NCBI GenBank assembly: GCA_029251525.1
Contig: JAQXDE010000046.1
Span: 1-45,318, forward strand
Direction: 5' to 3'
DNA length: 45,318 bases
DNA from: Saprospiraceae bacterium
GTDB taxonomy: Bacteria; Bacteroidota; Bacteroidia; Chitinophagales; Saprospiraceae
The notes beneath the pieces are model-generated. The model was given only the letters and a program-made list of their open reading frames with translations, did no database searches and was not told the DNA's origin. Both the position numbers and the translations under genes were made by a program. Positions 34,484 to 43,203 of the stretch are shown in pieces (position 1 is the first letter of the stretch; every line of letters begins with the position of its first letter).

Positions 34484-34521
34484 TAAAAAAAGGAGAGAAT
34501 GACTACACATTCTCTCCTTTT
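34484..34521 (-). terminator. Perfect hairpin between isochorismatase-like and FAD oxidase genes
   Basis: On the minus strand AAAAGGAGAGAATG pairs perfectly with CATTCTCTCCTTTT around TGTAGT, and seven T follow. It stands 18 bp after the isochorismatase-like stop and 26 bp before the next start. It can end most transcripts of the first gene and let through only part, or separate the two units. It is also symmetric enough to work in both directions. Confidence 0.8.
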
Positions 34522-34539
34522 ACCATATGGAATTTTGAC

Positions 34540-35178
34540 TTATTCGTAGCCTTTCCCTTCTAAAATTAAATCTTCCTTTCCTCGCACCACATCCATAAAA
34601 TCATGACTTGTCATTGGCTGACTAAACATGGGGAAATCTTTTTCAATAGCATTATTATGTTCTTCCAAACTCAAACTAGCACAACAGTCTGTAAGCGTGA
34701 CTACATTATATCCTTCTTCATATGCTGTTCGCATGGTTGACTCCACACAACAATTAGTTAAGAAACCTCCGATAGCAATATTTCTAATGCCTTTGCTTCT
34801 TAGGATAAAGCCTAAATTAGTGCTGTGAAAACCACAAAGCCCGCGTTTTCCTTCAATGATTACATCTTCTTGCTTAGGTGCAAGTTCATCTACAATTTTA
34901 ATACCCCAAGTTGATTTCTTAAAAGCTTTATTATCCACAATTCCCTTAAGAATACCATAGGGTGTTTGTGTGAGTTCACCATAATTTTCTGTAAAAGATA
35001 TTGGAACATGAATTACTTGCACTCCAGCCTCTCTCGCCTGATTTACTAGATCGACTGTATTTGACAACATTCCAGTTTCATCCATTACTTCCTTTACTGC
35101 TTCATGAAAAATACCACCCGCTGAAGTGAAATCATTTTGAAATTCAATTAATACAATTGCTGTTTCGATTCTTTTCAT
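34540..35178 (-). CDS. Isochorismatase-like cysteine hydrolase
   Basis: A 212-residue enzyme of the isochorismatase-like family. The triad is D16 in IEFQNDF, K111 in IIEGKRGLCGF and C144 in TNCCVEST. The cis-peptide GGFLTN before it is typical. Relatives hydrolyse amides such as nicotinamide, N-carbamoylsarcosine, biuret or ureidoacrylate; this sequence does not show which. It is divergent from an AraC regulator with 147 bp between the starts and may be its target. It is followed by the FAD/Fe-S dehydrogenase on the same strand. Confidence 0.9.
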   Translation of the reverse strand: MKRIETAIVLIEFQNDFTSAGGIFHEAVKEVMDETGMLSNTVDLVNQAREAGVQVIHVPISFTENYGELTQTPYGILKGIVDNKAFKKSTWGIKIVDELAPKQEDVIIEGKRGLCGFHSTNLGFILRSKGIRNIAIGGFLTNCCVESTMRTAYEEGYNVVTLTDCCASLSLEEHNNAIEKDFPMFSQPMTSHDFMDVVRGKEDLILEGKGYE

Positions 35179-35325
35179 TTTATTTTATTTTATTTCTTTT
35201 TAAATATTTGGCTTCGTGGCAAAGTTGGGATATTTAATAACCTGACCATATCACATTCTTTGCAAATAATAGCACAATCTTCCCATTTTGCTTGAAACAA
35301 CCCGAAGATTACCTATTTTCGGCTT

Positions 35326-36243
35326 ATGAAAAAATTAATTTCTGTTCCATTAATCTCAATTGATAAAATCACAACTTTAGTGGAACAGCGTCGTGCTTTC
35401 AATTTCAAAACATGCGAATTGAGTATTTATGAAACTCGGAAAGAGGTGGCTAGCTTTCCACTTAGTTTTGATGGTTTTACAATTACTTCTATGCTAAAAG
35501 GGACTAAGCAAGTTCGCTTCTCAGATTTAATAGACCGAGAATATTTACCTGGAAATACAATAATCACTCCTTCATATTGCAAGTTAAATATTGATTTTCC
35601 TGAGGCAAGTTTTGAAAAGCCCACTCAATGCACTGCTTTAACTATTGATAATTCTTACGTCAAAAAACAAGTAGACGAATTTAATGAAATGCTGGAGGAA
35701 AGCAGATTTATCAAAAGTTGGCGAATTTTAGACGAACCAATTTTGATATACAATAATGAAGACCTAGTGAATATCCAAATGAAAATATTAAGATTGTCTC
35801 ACTCTAATGATCCTTTTAAAGAAATACACATCAAATTATTATTAAAGGAATTAGTATTATGTGTTTTAAAGATGCAAAACATAATGATGCTAAATAAAAA
35901 CTCTTTTCATAATAATAACAATACACCATTTGCTGCTATTGTAAATTACATTCGACAAAATATTCATTCTGAAATTCAAATTGAAGATTTGCTCAAAATT
36001 TCATCTATGAGCAAGTCATCATTTTATCGAGCATTTGTTGGTGAACTTGGAATTTCTCCTTACCAACTGATTATTAGTGAACGATTAAAAATTGGAAAAA
36101 AACTTTTATTAGAAGAAAAGTTATCTGTAAAAGAAACTGCCTATGCAGTAGGTTTTTCTGGTGCCAATTATTTTATTCGGTTATTTAAGAAATATGAAGG
36201 AATTACACCAAAGCAATTTGTCAACAAACAATTGAGATTCTAA
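35326..36243 (+). CDS. AraC-family transcriptional regulator
   Basis: A 305-residue regulator. The N-terminal part (residues 20-180) resembles the AraC_N ligand domain of the PF06719 type. Residues about 205-303 hold two helix-turn-helix units, including IEDLLKISSMSKSSFYRAF and LSVKETAYAVGFSGANYFIR, closing with GITPKQFVNKQ. It is divergently placed to the isochorismatase-like gene. A TTTG at 35287 and TACC at 35310, 19 bp apart, could be its promoter, but the fit is only partial. Confidence 0.9.
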   Translation: MKKLISVPLISIDKITTLVEQRRAFNFKTCELSIYETRKEVASFPLSFDGFTITSMLKGTKQVRFSDLIDREYLPGNTIITPSYCKLNIDFPEASFEKPTQCTALTIDNSYVKKQVDEFNEMLEESRFIKSWRILDEPILIYNNEDLVNIQMKILRLSHSNDPFKEIHIKLLLKELVLCVLKMQNIMMLNKNSFHNNNNTPFAAIVNYIRQNIHSEIQIEDLLKISSMSKSSFYRAFVGELGISPYQLIISERLKIGKKLLLEEKLSVKETAYAVGFSGANYFIRLFKKYEGITPKQFVNKQLRF

Positions 36244-36559
36244 GAAAAATATTGAAGGCTTATCGATAGCAAATTACTCAACAATTATTCCTCACTTTCG
36301 ATCATTACAGATTTGGAGGTCACACCATTCTCTTCACCCATAAAACAACACGCTAAACGAAACTAAGAGCGTTATGATTTAAATTTATTTCTTAAAGTTT
36401 TAATTTGTTGCAATAAAATTTTTAAAGTTTATAAATAAGTTTAAATAAAAATTTGGCTTTAACATTAGACTAATAAAATATTTTATTTCCTCAACTAAAT
36501 TAGGGGGCATTGAACTTTAGAATAAGTATAAATAACGATAAATAATTAAGGATAATTTA
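36244..36559. other. Intergenic, no gene seen
   Basis: AT-rich sequence with no clear hairpin after the AraC gene and no coding potential. Confidence 0.3.
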
Positions 36560-36808
36560 CATGTAGTTGGTGCTATTGGTTCAATAAATTACCTAGCAAA
36601 AATAAAAACTACCAAACACAAGGTAATGGTAGACGAACCAGAATCGAAAGGTGATAATGATCTTTACCCGAACCAGACTCTTTATTACTTTCCTATCCAA
36701 CTTTATAATCTATTAAAACCCTTAAAATGTATTTTATCAAAAAGGGGTGAATATTGGCAAAAATTATTTGTAAAAAGCAAATTTGAAAATCGAAATTTCA
36801 GCTTTTAA
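36560..36808 (+). pseudogene. Decayed OsmC-family (organic hydroperoxide) gene
   Basis: The frame HVVGAIGSINYLAKIKTTKH-KVMVDEPESKGDNDLYPN (36560-36673) matches the N-terminal half of the OsmC/Ohr fold, which has a DEPxSxGGxDxGPNP motif. After a one-base shift the DNA reads PDSLLLSYPTL, stop, SIKTLKMYFIKKG, stop, ILAKI. In intact OsmC this segment is LLLSSLGTCTSITLKMYxxKKGW. The first stop replaces the catalytic-Cys region and the second (TGA) replaces the Trp of KKGW. It has no start codon and is dead. OsmC proteins reduce organic hydroperoxides through paired cysteines. Confidence 0.65.
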
Positions 36809-37137
36809 TCGAAGAAACAAAAAGGTTTTCGTAAATTGGTAATAACTAAGCTAATATACTCAGAACTTTTAAAGATTAAAATCTTAAGAAAATATTGAAC
36901 ACAGTATTCTATTTAAATAAATTTTCAAATTTAGGATTTTAAAAAGTAGTTACTTTTGGCTTTCAAGGAATTAAGCAACAATACATTTACAAAGGATAAA
37001 ATAATTTAAAAACGATTTGACGCTCAGTTAATAACAAGGTTCTCCCCTATCAAAAAAGACAAATCAATATATTCAAATTTGTTGTTGGCGGATACCAAAA
37101 AGAAACCCCATTTCCTAAAGAAAATAAAAAAATTGAA
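36809..37137. other. Intergenic before the membrane protein
   Basis: The frame of the next gene stays open upstream to 37021 with plausible residues (FVVGGYQKETPFPKENKKIE), but without an ATG. GTTGTTGGCGGATACCAAAAAG at 37081-37102 resembles the right-end boundary motif. Confidence 0.35.
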
Positions 37138-38043
37138 TTGGAAAAATCTAAAGTCATACCAAAATTATTCAATATTCTCTTGTCAGAAAAGAGAAAAGAA
37201 GAACTAGAAAAAGTTACTTTAGTCATTGCTATAGTTAGCTATCTAATTCATTTACTTATAATTTTTCTAAATATTCAGGGAGTTATTGAGATAGAACAAA
37301 AATTCTTCAAGAACCCAATAGCTGCCATATATACTCCGTTTTCTTTTATTTTAATATTTGAAGTATTTTTACTTGTCTATTATCTTCCTAAATCAATCAC
37401 AGCCTACATAGGAAAACAATATGAAATAATTACATTAATTGTAATTAGAAAGATTTTTAAAGATTTGGCATATGTTGAGTTAGATTCAAATTGGTTTCAA
37501 AACCAAGATGATTTACAATTTACAATAGATGTCTTAACTTCTCTGATTCTATTCTTTGTGATATATTTATTCTACAGGGCAATCCGAAAAAGAGATTATG
37601 TTTCAATAAATAAACTCAATGATAAAGGAAAAAACATAAGAAAATTTGTCCTCTTAAAACAAATTTTAGCCATCATTCTCGTCCCAATACTATTTGTTTT
37701 TGCTTTTTATTCGTTGATAAATTGGGGGGTTATAACTGCGAATGACTACTCTAATGGAATATTAGAATTTTCAAATATTAATAATGTCTTTTTTGATGAA
37801 TTCTTTAATATTTTGATAATTATTGATGTTCTATTGTTGTTAGCATCTTTCTTTTATTCCGATAAGTTTTATAAAATTATACGAAACTCAGGTTTTGTAA
37901 TATCAACTATTTTAATAAAAATTTCATTCTCATCTGTTGGGCTAGCAGGTAATGTCCTTATCATTAGCTCTGTGCTCTTTGGTTATCTAATACTAATAAT
38001 CCATAACTTATATGAAGAAAATGCTCTTTCAAACGAGAGCTAA
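37138..38043 (+). CDS. Multi-pass membrane protein, unknown
   Basis: About 301 residues with six to seven predicted membrane helices (near 27-46, 60-82, 127-147, 175-200, 222-240 and 255-290). No catalytic motif or known family. The start is uncertain: TTG 37138 is the first codon usable as a start, yet the frame is open and protein-like for another 39 codons upstream without ATG, so a true start may be lost or non-standard. It is followed after 58 bp by the glyoxalase-fold gene. Confidence 0.55.
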   Translation: MEKSKVIPKLFNILLSEKRKEELEKVTLVIAIVSYLIHLLIIFLNIQGVIEIEQKFFKNPIAAIYTPFSFILIFEVFLLVYYLPKSITAYIGKQYEIITLIVIRKIFKDLAYVELDSNWFQNQDDLQFTIDVLTSLILFFVIYLFYRAIRKRDYVSINKLNDKGKNIRKFVLLKQILAIILVPILFVFAFYSLINWGVITANDYSNGILEFSNINNVFFDEFFNILIIIDVLLLLASFFYSDKFYKIIRNSGFVISTILIKISFSSVGLAGNVLIISSVLFGYLILIIHNLYEENALSNES

Positions 38044-38061
38044 AACTTAAGGCTCTATCAA

Positions 38062-38096
38062 TCGACAACATTTAGCTAACCGCCAATATCAAAAAG
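38062..38096 (+). repeat. Boundary-like motif before the glyoxalase-fold gene
   Basis: CGACAACATTTAGCTAACCG followed by CCAATATCAAAAAG stands five bases before the ATG at 38102. It keeps the CAAC start and the TTAGCTAACCG of copy 1, at reduced length. Confidence 0.4.
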
Positions 38097-38101
38097 AAAA
38101 A

Positions 38102-38755
38102 ATGAAAGTAAGCCATGTTCTGTACAAGGTAAAAAATTTAGATGCATCAATTATCAAATTTCAGAACATGGGTTTTAAAGTTGAAATTGGTTCAAAAAAA
38201 AACCCACATAATGCTTTGATTTATTTCTCTGATGGCCCTTACATTGAACTCTTAAATAAAGCACCAGTTCCTTTTTATATCAATATAATTTTAAAACTAA
38301 TAGGCAAAGGTAAAGTTGCTGAAAGGTTTAGATATTGGAAAGATGTAAATGAGGGATTCTTTGGAGTGTGCTTAGAAAATTACGAGACTAATTTCAACAA
38401 AGAGGAGAATATATTGACTAAAAATGGACAAAATTATTTTATAACCAATAGCAGTAGAACGGACTACTTAAACAGAACGCTCAAATGGAAACTCCTTTTT
38501 CCCTATGAACTCAAACTGCCATTTTTAATGACATATTTTAATATTGACCCAAAGCCTAAAAATTTCATTCATCCGAACGGTGTCAAAAAAATAAAAAGTA
38601 TTTCGCTTGGAACAGACCAAAATCTCATTCCAATTATCAATGAATTATGTGATGACACTATACTTGAATTATTTATTGGAAAGGGTATAAAAAGATTGAC
38701 ATATGAAAAAGTAAAAACTGATGATAACAATGTTTTTGATTTTCATAGCTACTAA
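38102..38755 (+). CDS. Glyoxalase-fold (VOC) protein
   Basis: A 217-residue protein whose start (MKVSHVLYKVKNLDASIIKF) is the first strand of a VOC/glyoxalase domain and contains the metal-type His5. NALIYFSDGPYIELL at 53-67 supplies the second strand pair with Glu64. The length and the two-half layout fit the Glyoxalase_3 group (PF13468). Members bind metals and act on thiol adducts or other small molecules, but no reaction can be assigned here. It is preceded closely by the membrane protein gene. Confidence 0.75.
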   Translation: MKVSHVLYKVKNLDASIIKFQNMGFKVEIGSKKNPHNALIYFSDGPYIELLNKAPVPFYINIILKLIGKGKVAERFRYWKDVNEGFFGVCLENYETNFNKEENILTKNGQNYFITNSSRTDYLNRTLKWKLLFPYELKLPFLMTYFNIDPKPKNFIHPNGVKKIKSISLGTDQNLIPIINELCDDTILELFIGKGIKRLTYEKVKTDDNNVFDFHSY

Positions 38756-38931
38756 ACGTAACTGTGCCATATCATCAAAGAATTTTATTATTTTTTAGAC
38801 TAGTGAATTGGTTTGCAAAAACAACATTACATAGCAATAGCTAAAAGAAGGTATCTCTATGCAGACCAATTGTATTTATTCTGTTATAATTTTCAACAAA
38901 GAAGGAAAAACAGTTAAAAGACCAAAGGAAT

Positions 38932-39132
38932 ATGAATAATTTATCAAAAGAAGTAATTGTAGCTTTCTTTGTTATTGTCTTTTCAAATGTCCTTCTAGAA
39001 TTAGGAGAAGAACAGAAAAGTTTCATGGTTAAACCAATTAGTTTTTTTGGAAAAGCACTCATACTTAGTATTATTGTAGGTCTAATTACCAATTGGATTC
39101 AAAACCGTGCAAAAGAAAAGAAAGAAAATTAA
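38932..39132 (+). CDS. Small two-helix membrane protein
   Basis: A 66-residue protein with an ATG preceded by a fair ribosome site (AAAGGAAT, 4 bp away). Hydrophobic segments lie at about residues 9-24 and 40-56, and the tail is basic (QNRAKEKKEN). No family known. Its neighbours are a glyoxalase-fold gene upstream and a broken small membrane gene downstream. Confidence 0.5.
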   Translation: MNNLSKEVIVAFFVIVFSNVLLELGEEQKSFMVKPISFFGKALILSIIVGLITNWIQNRAKEKKEN

Positions 39133-39390
39133 AAAACCATTTTTGAAAAACCAAATGAATTTTTTTTTCAGAAAAGAGCTTTTATTTTAATTACTTTTTA
39201 CCTGTAAACCGTCATTAGTTCTAGAGTTAGGGAGCCATATTTATTAAAATATTATTAAATAACAATGCATGAAAAAAGTTAATTACTAAAATCATTAGTT
39301 AGAAAACACTTTAATAGGAGACGATTTCATAAAGTTATGTTAGAATCTTAGTGAAGGTCTCCCTTGTTGAACCCAATAGACAAAACAATC

Positions 39391-39558
39391 ATGTAAATAA
39401 AAATACTAGCTGACGCTCTATTTATCATTATTTCTACAACGATATTAATTGGACTAATGGAATATGGATTATTAGAAAAACATATTGGCTTTTCTCTAAT
39501 CCCGATACTCATTGCATACTTCTTAGGGCAATTTGTTAAAGATAATTTCAATGAATAA
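39391..39558 (+). pseudogene. Small membrane protein with a stop at codon 2
   Basis: From ATG 39391 the DNA reads M, stop (TAA), IKILADALFIIISTTILIG and on to GQFVKDNFNE and a final TAA at 39556. One base change from AAA to TAA at codon 2 would explain it. The rest shows two hydrophobic segments. It may be inactive, or it may start elsewhere; no other start is evident. Confidence 0.4.
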
Positions 39559-39606
39559 AGTACTAGGAGTAATTATGTTTCACTTAAAAAAATAAAAGAT
39601 TTAATT

Positions 39607-40776
39607 ATGGATTTATTTGATTCTGATAAAGTGAATTTTGACCTACTTAAAAGTAGGGCTTTTAATTTAAGGTGGGCTGAACTTCCAGATGACGTTATTC
39701 CGCTAACTGCAGCTGATCCTGACTTTCAAAGTGCACCAGAAATATCAGAGGCTATTATTGATTATTGTAAGGGGCAGTACTTTTCATATGGTCCTTCTGA
39801 AGGGCTGATTGAGTTAAAAAAAAGTATAGCATCTTTTTTTATTTTAAAACGAAATGTTCCTGTTAAATCTGATTTTGTACTTCCCATTGATAGCACTGCG
39901 TTTGGTATTTATTTGACTTGCAAAACATTCTTAAACAATGGAGACGAAGCAATTATTTTTGACCCCGTTGATTTTTTATTTAGGTATTCTATTGAAAAAA
40001 TAGGAGCAAAAGCAATTCCATTCTCAATTCCACCAGACACTAAAAAAGTTGATTTTCAAAAACTAGAGCATCTAATAACAAATAAAACAAAACTGATTTG
40101 TCTTTGTAACCCAATCAATCCAACAGGTAAAGTATTTACCCGAGATGAATTACTTATGCTTGGATCGATTGCAGTAAAATATAATTTGATCATTTTATCA
40201 GATGAAATTTGGAGTGATATTGTATATCATCCTGCCAAATTTGTGAGTATCGCATCCATAAATGAAGAAATCCGAAATAAAACAATAACTGTTACTGGTT
40301 TCAGTAAATCATTTGGAATGGCAGGTCTCCGTATAGGGGTTATTATAGCACACAATGAACAACATTACAATAATATATTAGATTATTCCATGCATAAGTA
40401 CACCATTCACGGTGCCAATATTTTATCACAAATCGGGGCAATAGCTGCACTGGAAAAATGTGACTATTGGTTAGCTGGGTTTGTCAAGCACACAAAAAAA
40501 ATGAGAGACCTTTTAGTCCGTGAAATAAATGCCATTCCAAACTTAAGTTGCATTGCTCCGGATGGTTGCTATGTTGCATTTATCAATATTGAAAGAACGA
40601 ATAAATCAAGCCAAGAAGTATATGAAATTTTACTAAACGAAGCTAAAGTTGCAGTAGTGCCAGGGTTAGAAAAATGGTTTGGAAAAGGCGCAGAAGGTTA
40701 TATAAGAATTTGCTTCTCAACTTCGGAAACTATTTTGTTAGAGAGTATTTCACGAATTAAAAAATGTTTGATTTGA
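39607..40776 (+). CDS. PLP-dependent aminotransferase, class I/II
   Basis: A 389-residue fold-type I PLP enzyme. The Schiff-base lysine is K234 in TGFSKSFGMAG, the pyridine-binding Asp is D199 in ILSDEIWSD, and NPINPTG at 168-174 and R242 (LRIG) complete the site. The start LTAADPDF (33-40) is typical of aminotransferases with a small amino acid substrate, while the family also includes MalY/PatB C-S lyases. It overlaps the next gene by 13 bp, so both are translated as a pair. The gene is probably single-operon with the FAD monooxygenase. Confidence 0.88.
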   Translation: MDLFDSDKVNFDLLKSRAFNLRWAELPDDVIPLTAADPDFQSAPEISEAIIDYCKGQYFSYGPSEGLIELKKSIASFFILKRNVPVKSDFVLPIDSTAFGIYLTCKTFLNNGDEAIIFDPVDFLFRYSIEKIGAKAIPFSIPPDTKKVDFQKLEHLITNKTKLICLCNPINPTGKVFTRDELLMLGSIAVKYNLIILSDEIWSDIVYHPAKFVSIASINEEIRNKTITVTGFSKSFGMAGLRIGVIIAHNEQHYNNILDYSMHKYTIHGANILSQIGAIAALEKCDYWLAGFVKHTKKMRDLLVREINAIPNLSCIAPDGCYVAFINIERTNKSSQEVYEILLNEAKVAVVPGLEKWFGKGAEGYIRICFSTSETILLESISRIKKCLI

Positions 40777-41849
40777 AAGTTATAATTATTGGTGGTGGAA
40801 TTGCTGGATTAGCAGCGGCACTTGCTTTAAAAAAAAATAAATATCAAGTTGTTGTTAGGGAAAAAAAATCTTTTTACAATAATTCAGGAATGGCTTTTAT
40901 GATTCATTCAAAAACAATAAACGAAATTCACTCCTTAACTGATACTGAATTAGACCTAACAAATTCTAAAGTAAATAACTTTATTTTAGAAGGCAACAAA
41001 AACAAACACAATCGTATTGAATTAAAAGAATGGCACGCATTTAAGCGTATCAAAATTCTCCATTTTCTGCATAGCCAATTGACTGATGATGAATATTACG
41101 ATAATTCCGATTTTTCACATTTTGAATATAAAGCAGGCGAAGCTGTTGCTGCTATCTTTAAAGATGGCTCTATCGAATACGGAGATTTATTTATAGGAGC
41201 GGATGGTATTAACTCTAAGGTTCGAAATTCTGTATGCAAAGCACAATTTTTTCAGAACGAAATAAATGAAATTGTTTGTATTTCCAAACATAAAGATAAA
41301 AATACTCATGATAGTACATTTAAAAAATATCTTTCAATAAAAAAAGGTATGTCGTTCGGTTTTATTCCGATTTCCGAAAATGAATATGTTTGGTTCCTTC
41401 AATTTGACAGCAAATTATATAACTCCATTTTTCAAAAAAGTAGCGAAATTGAAAATGATATCAACTCTAAATTATTATCTGAATTTCCTAAAGAAATAAA
41501 AGAGCTTATTGGAAATAGTGACTTAAAAAAAGCACACTTATGGAAAAATAAAGAATTAAAATTACTTTCCTCTTATCATAAAGCTAACATTTGTTTGATT
41601 GGGGATGCCGCTCACGGTTCAATATCACTGACCAGTTCTGGGGTTAGTTCTGGAATATCATCTGGAATTAAACTTGCTCAAGTTTTGAATTCTTCTGAGT
41701 CTTTAAAATCTGCATTGGAGGAATATGAAAAAGCAAGGAAAGAGAAAAATGCACAAACAATTAAATATGCTCAAAGATTAAAACTTCAATTTAACAAAAA
41801 ACTAATTGATATAGATAATTATTATTTACCACTGTTTCATAAGCCCTAG
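40764..41849 (+). CDS. FAD-dependent monooxygenase (PHBH type)
   Basis: A 361-residue flavoprotein of the group A monooxygenases. The Rossmann fingerprint is GGGIAGLAAALAL at 9-21. The DG motif is GADGINSKVRN near 145. The GD motif is LIGDAAHGSISLTSSGVSSG near 275. It should use NAD(P)H and oxygen to hydroxylate a small, probably aromatic, substrate. ATG 40764 overlaps the aminotransferase end by 13 bp, which points to coupled translation and a shared pathway. Confidence 0.88.
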   Translation: MFDLKVIIIGGGIAGLAAALALKKNKYQVVVREKKSFYNNSGMAFMIHSKTINEIHSLTDTELDLTNSKVNNFILEGNKNKHNRIELKEWHAFKRIKILHFLHSQLTDDEYYDNSDFSHFEYKAGEAVAAIFKDGSIEYGDLFIGADGINSKVRNSVCKAQFFQNEINEIVCISKHKDKNTHDSTFKKYLSIKKGMSFGFIPISENEYVWFLQFDSKLYNSIFQKSSEIENDINSKLLSEFPKEIKELIGNSDLKKAHLWKNKELKLLSSYHKANICLIGDAAHGSISLTSSGVSSGISSGIKLAQVLNSSESLKSALEEYEKARKEKNAQTIKYAQRLKLQFNKKLIDIDNYYLPLFHKP

Positions 41850-41941
41850 TAAGTGAAAACTAAGACACAATAGTTTAAATAAAATGGACACTGCAAAATG
41901 CAATATATCTTCCCTCCCATTCTCTCTACATAGCGTAAATT

Positions 41942-42856
41942 ATGAGTATCTTTTATGGTGCTGAAAACATTGTCTCTTTTCATTACTTATGGAATCAGGT
42001 TGACAACCATTTCATTCCTAATGAAATATTCAAAAAGAAAAATTCCTTTTTAACAATAGAAAATATTGCATATCGGCCTACTAAGATATTTTTAATGGAT
42101 TACCCAATTACATTTGTCCTACCTAGTTTACAGTACGAACTATTTGGACATGATACAAAAGTTTTAGAATTTGGGGGAAATTAAACAAGTGAATCCCCCT
42201 ACCACCACCTATTCAAATAGATCTACTATTTCTTGTAGGTTCTGCAACAGCTACATTAACCCCTTATCAAGATCTTATGTTATTTGCCGGTAATTCTGAG
42301 GCTAATGAAGTTACGTGAAGTATTACAAGAAAAACTATTCTTCTCAATGAGAGTTTTGATTACCACTTCGCATTTCTCTACCTCTAATCAAAAACACAAA
42401 GGTAGATTGTACTCTGTAGGTTTAGGAAGTTTTGGTGGAACATTTGAAAATTACTAGAGACTTAAAGCCGAGATATGGTATTTCAATATAAACAATAAAT
42501 TTTACTTTAATTTTTGTTCAAAGATATGGCATCAACCAATTGCAGAAATTTTTATTAACAAACAACTTGAATCTTCTATTGGAATCGGAGGATTACTTTT
42601 AGGAGCAAAAAATTATGATTTTTATTCAAAAGAAAAGATTTTGTTCCTGACTATAAAATTAGGTTATAGATCAAAAAATTTTACTTTTAAGGAAAGGTTA
42701 GATACGGTTTTGGTAAATAGAAGTGGATTAACTTTTGGAATAAAAAAAATAGAAGTAAGGAATTATTATACTAAGAGAAAGGTGTTAAACATTATTTCTT
42801 CGATTGGTAAAATAGTTTGCCTCCACCAAGAAAGAAATCGAAGATTCTCAGTATAA
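41942..42856 (+). pseudogene. Decayed relative of the barrel-like gene at 3-692
   Basis: An open start (MSIFYGAENIVSFHYL, to a TAA at 42182) is followed by frame changes. The frames then read KGRLYSVGLGSFGGTFENY, a stop, AEIWYFNINNKFYFNFCSKI, WHQPIAEIFINKQLESSIGI and RSGLTFGIKK. These align in order with IQLNFSHADGSFEP, IWNIKTFENLSFSLSGQI, WNQPLIDFFKGDRLQQSQGL and RGGLTFKLGN of the first gene. It is a broken paralogue, more diverged than the two short fragments. Confidence 0.7.
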
Positions 42857-43203
42857 TAAATCAAGTCAAATAAAAACATATAAATATTTTCAATTTTAGG
42901 AGTAATCATTTTTTGACCGCACAAGATAAAACTGAAACTAAACCTAGGAAAGGTAATATTTTAATAAAATAAAATTGTAGAATGTTTATGAAACAGTTCT
43001 TACAAGTTTGCCTAAATTGAAATAGAAACCGATTTTTAATCTTTTCAACAAATGATAAAAATAATATAAAACTGAGGGTTCTATTTTTTTGGAATTAAAA
43101 AGGTGGAACAACCTTGTTGTATTCAAGCAAAAAAGTGAGGATTTCGAGATCAATTTTAAAATAAATTTGTTGTAACAGTATTCTTTAACAAAATATATAT
43201 TTG
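42857..43203. other. Intergenic, nothing recognised
   Basis: AT-rich with stops in every frame. It should hold the promoter of the DUF3050 gene. No clear box or hairpin. Confidence 0.3.

Noticed and set aside
36750-36800. TGA read as tryptophan (alternative code) in the OsmC-like relic
   Set aside because: Genes across the window end in TGA and use TGG for Trp, and the same relic also has a TAA and a frame change. Decay explains all three.
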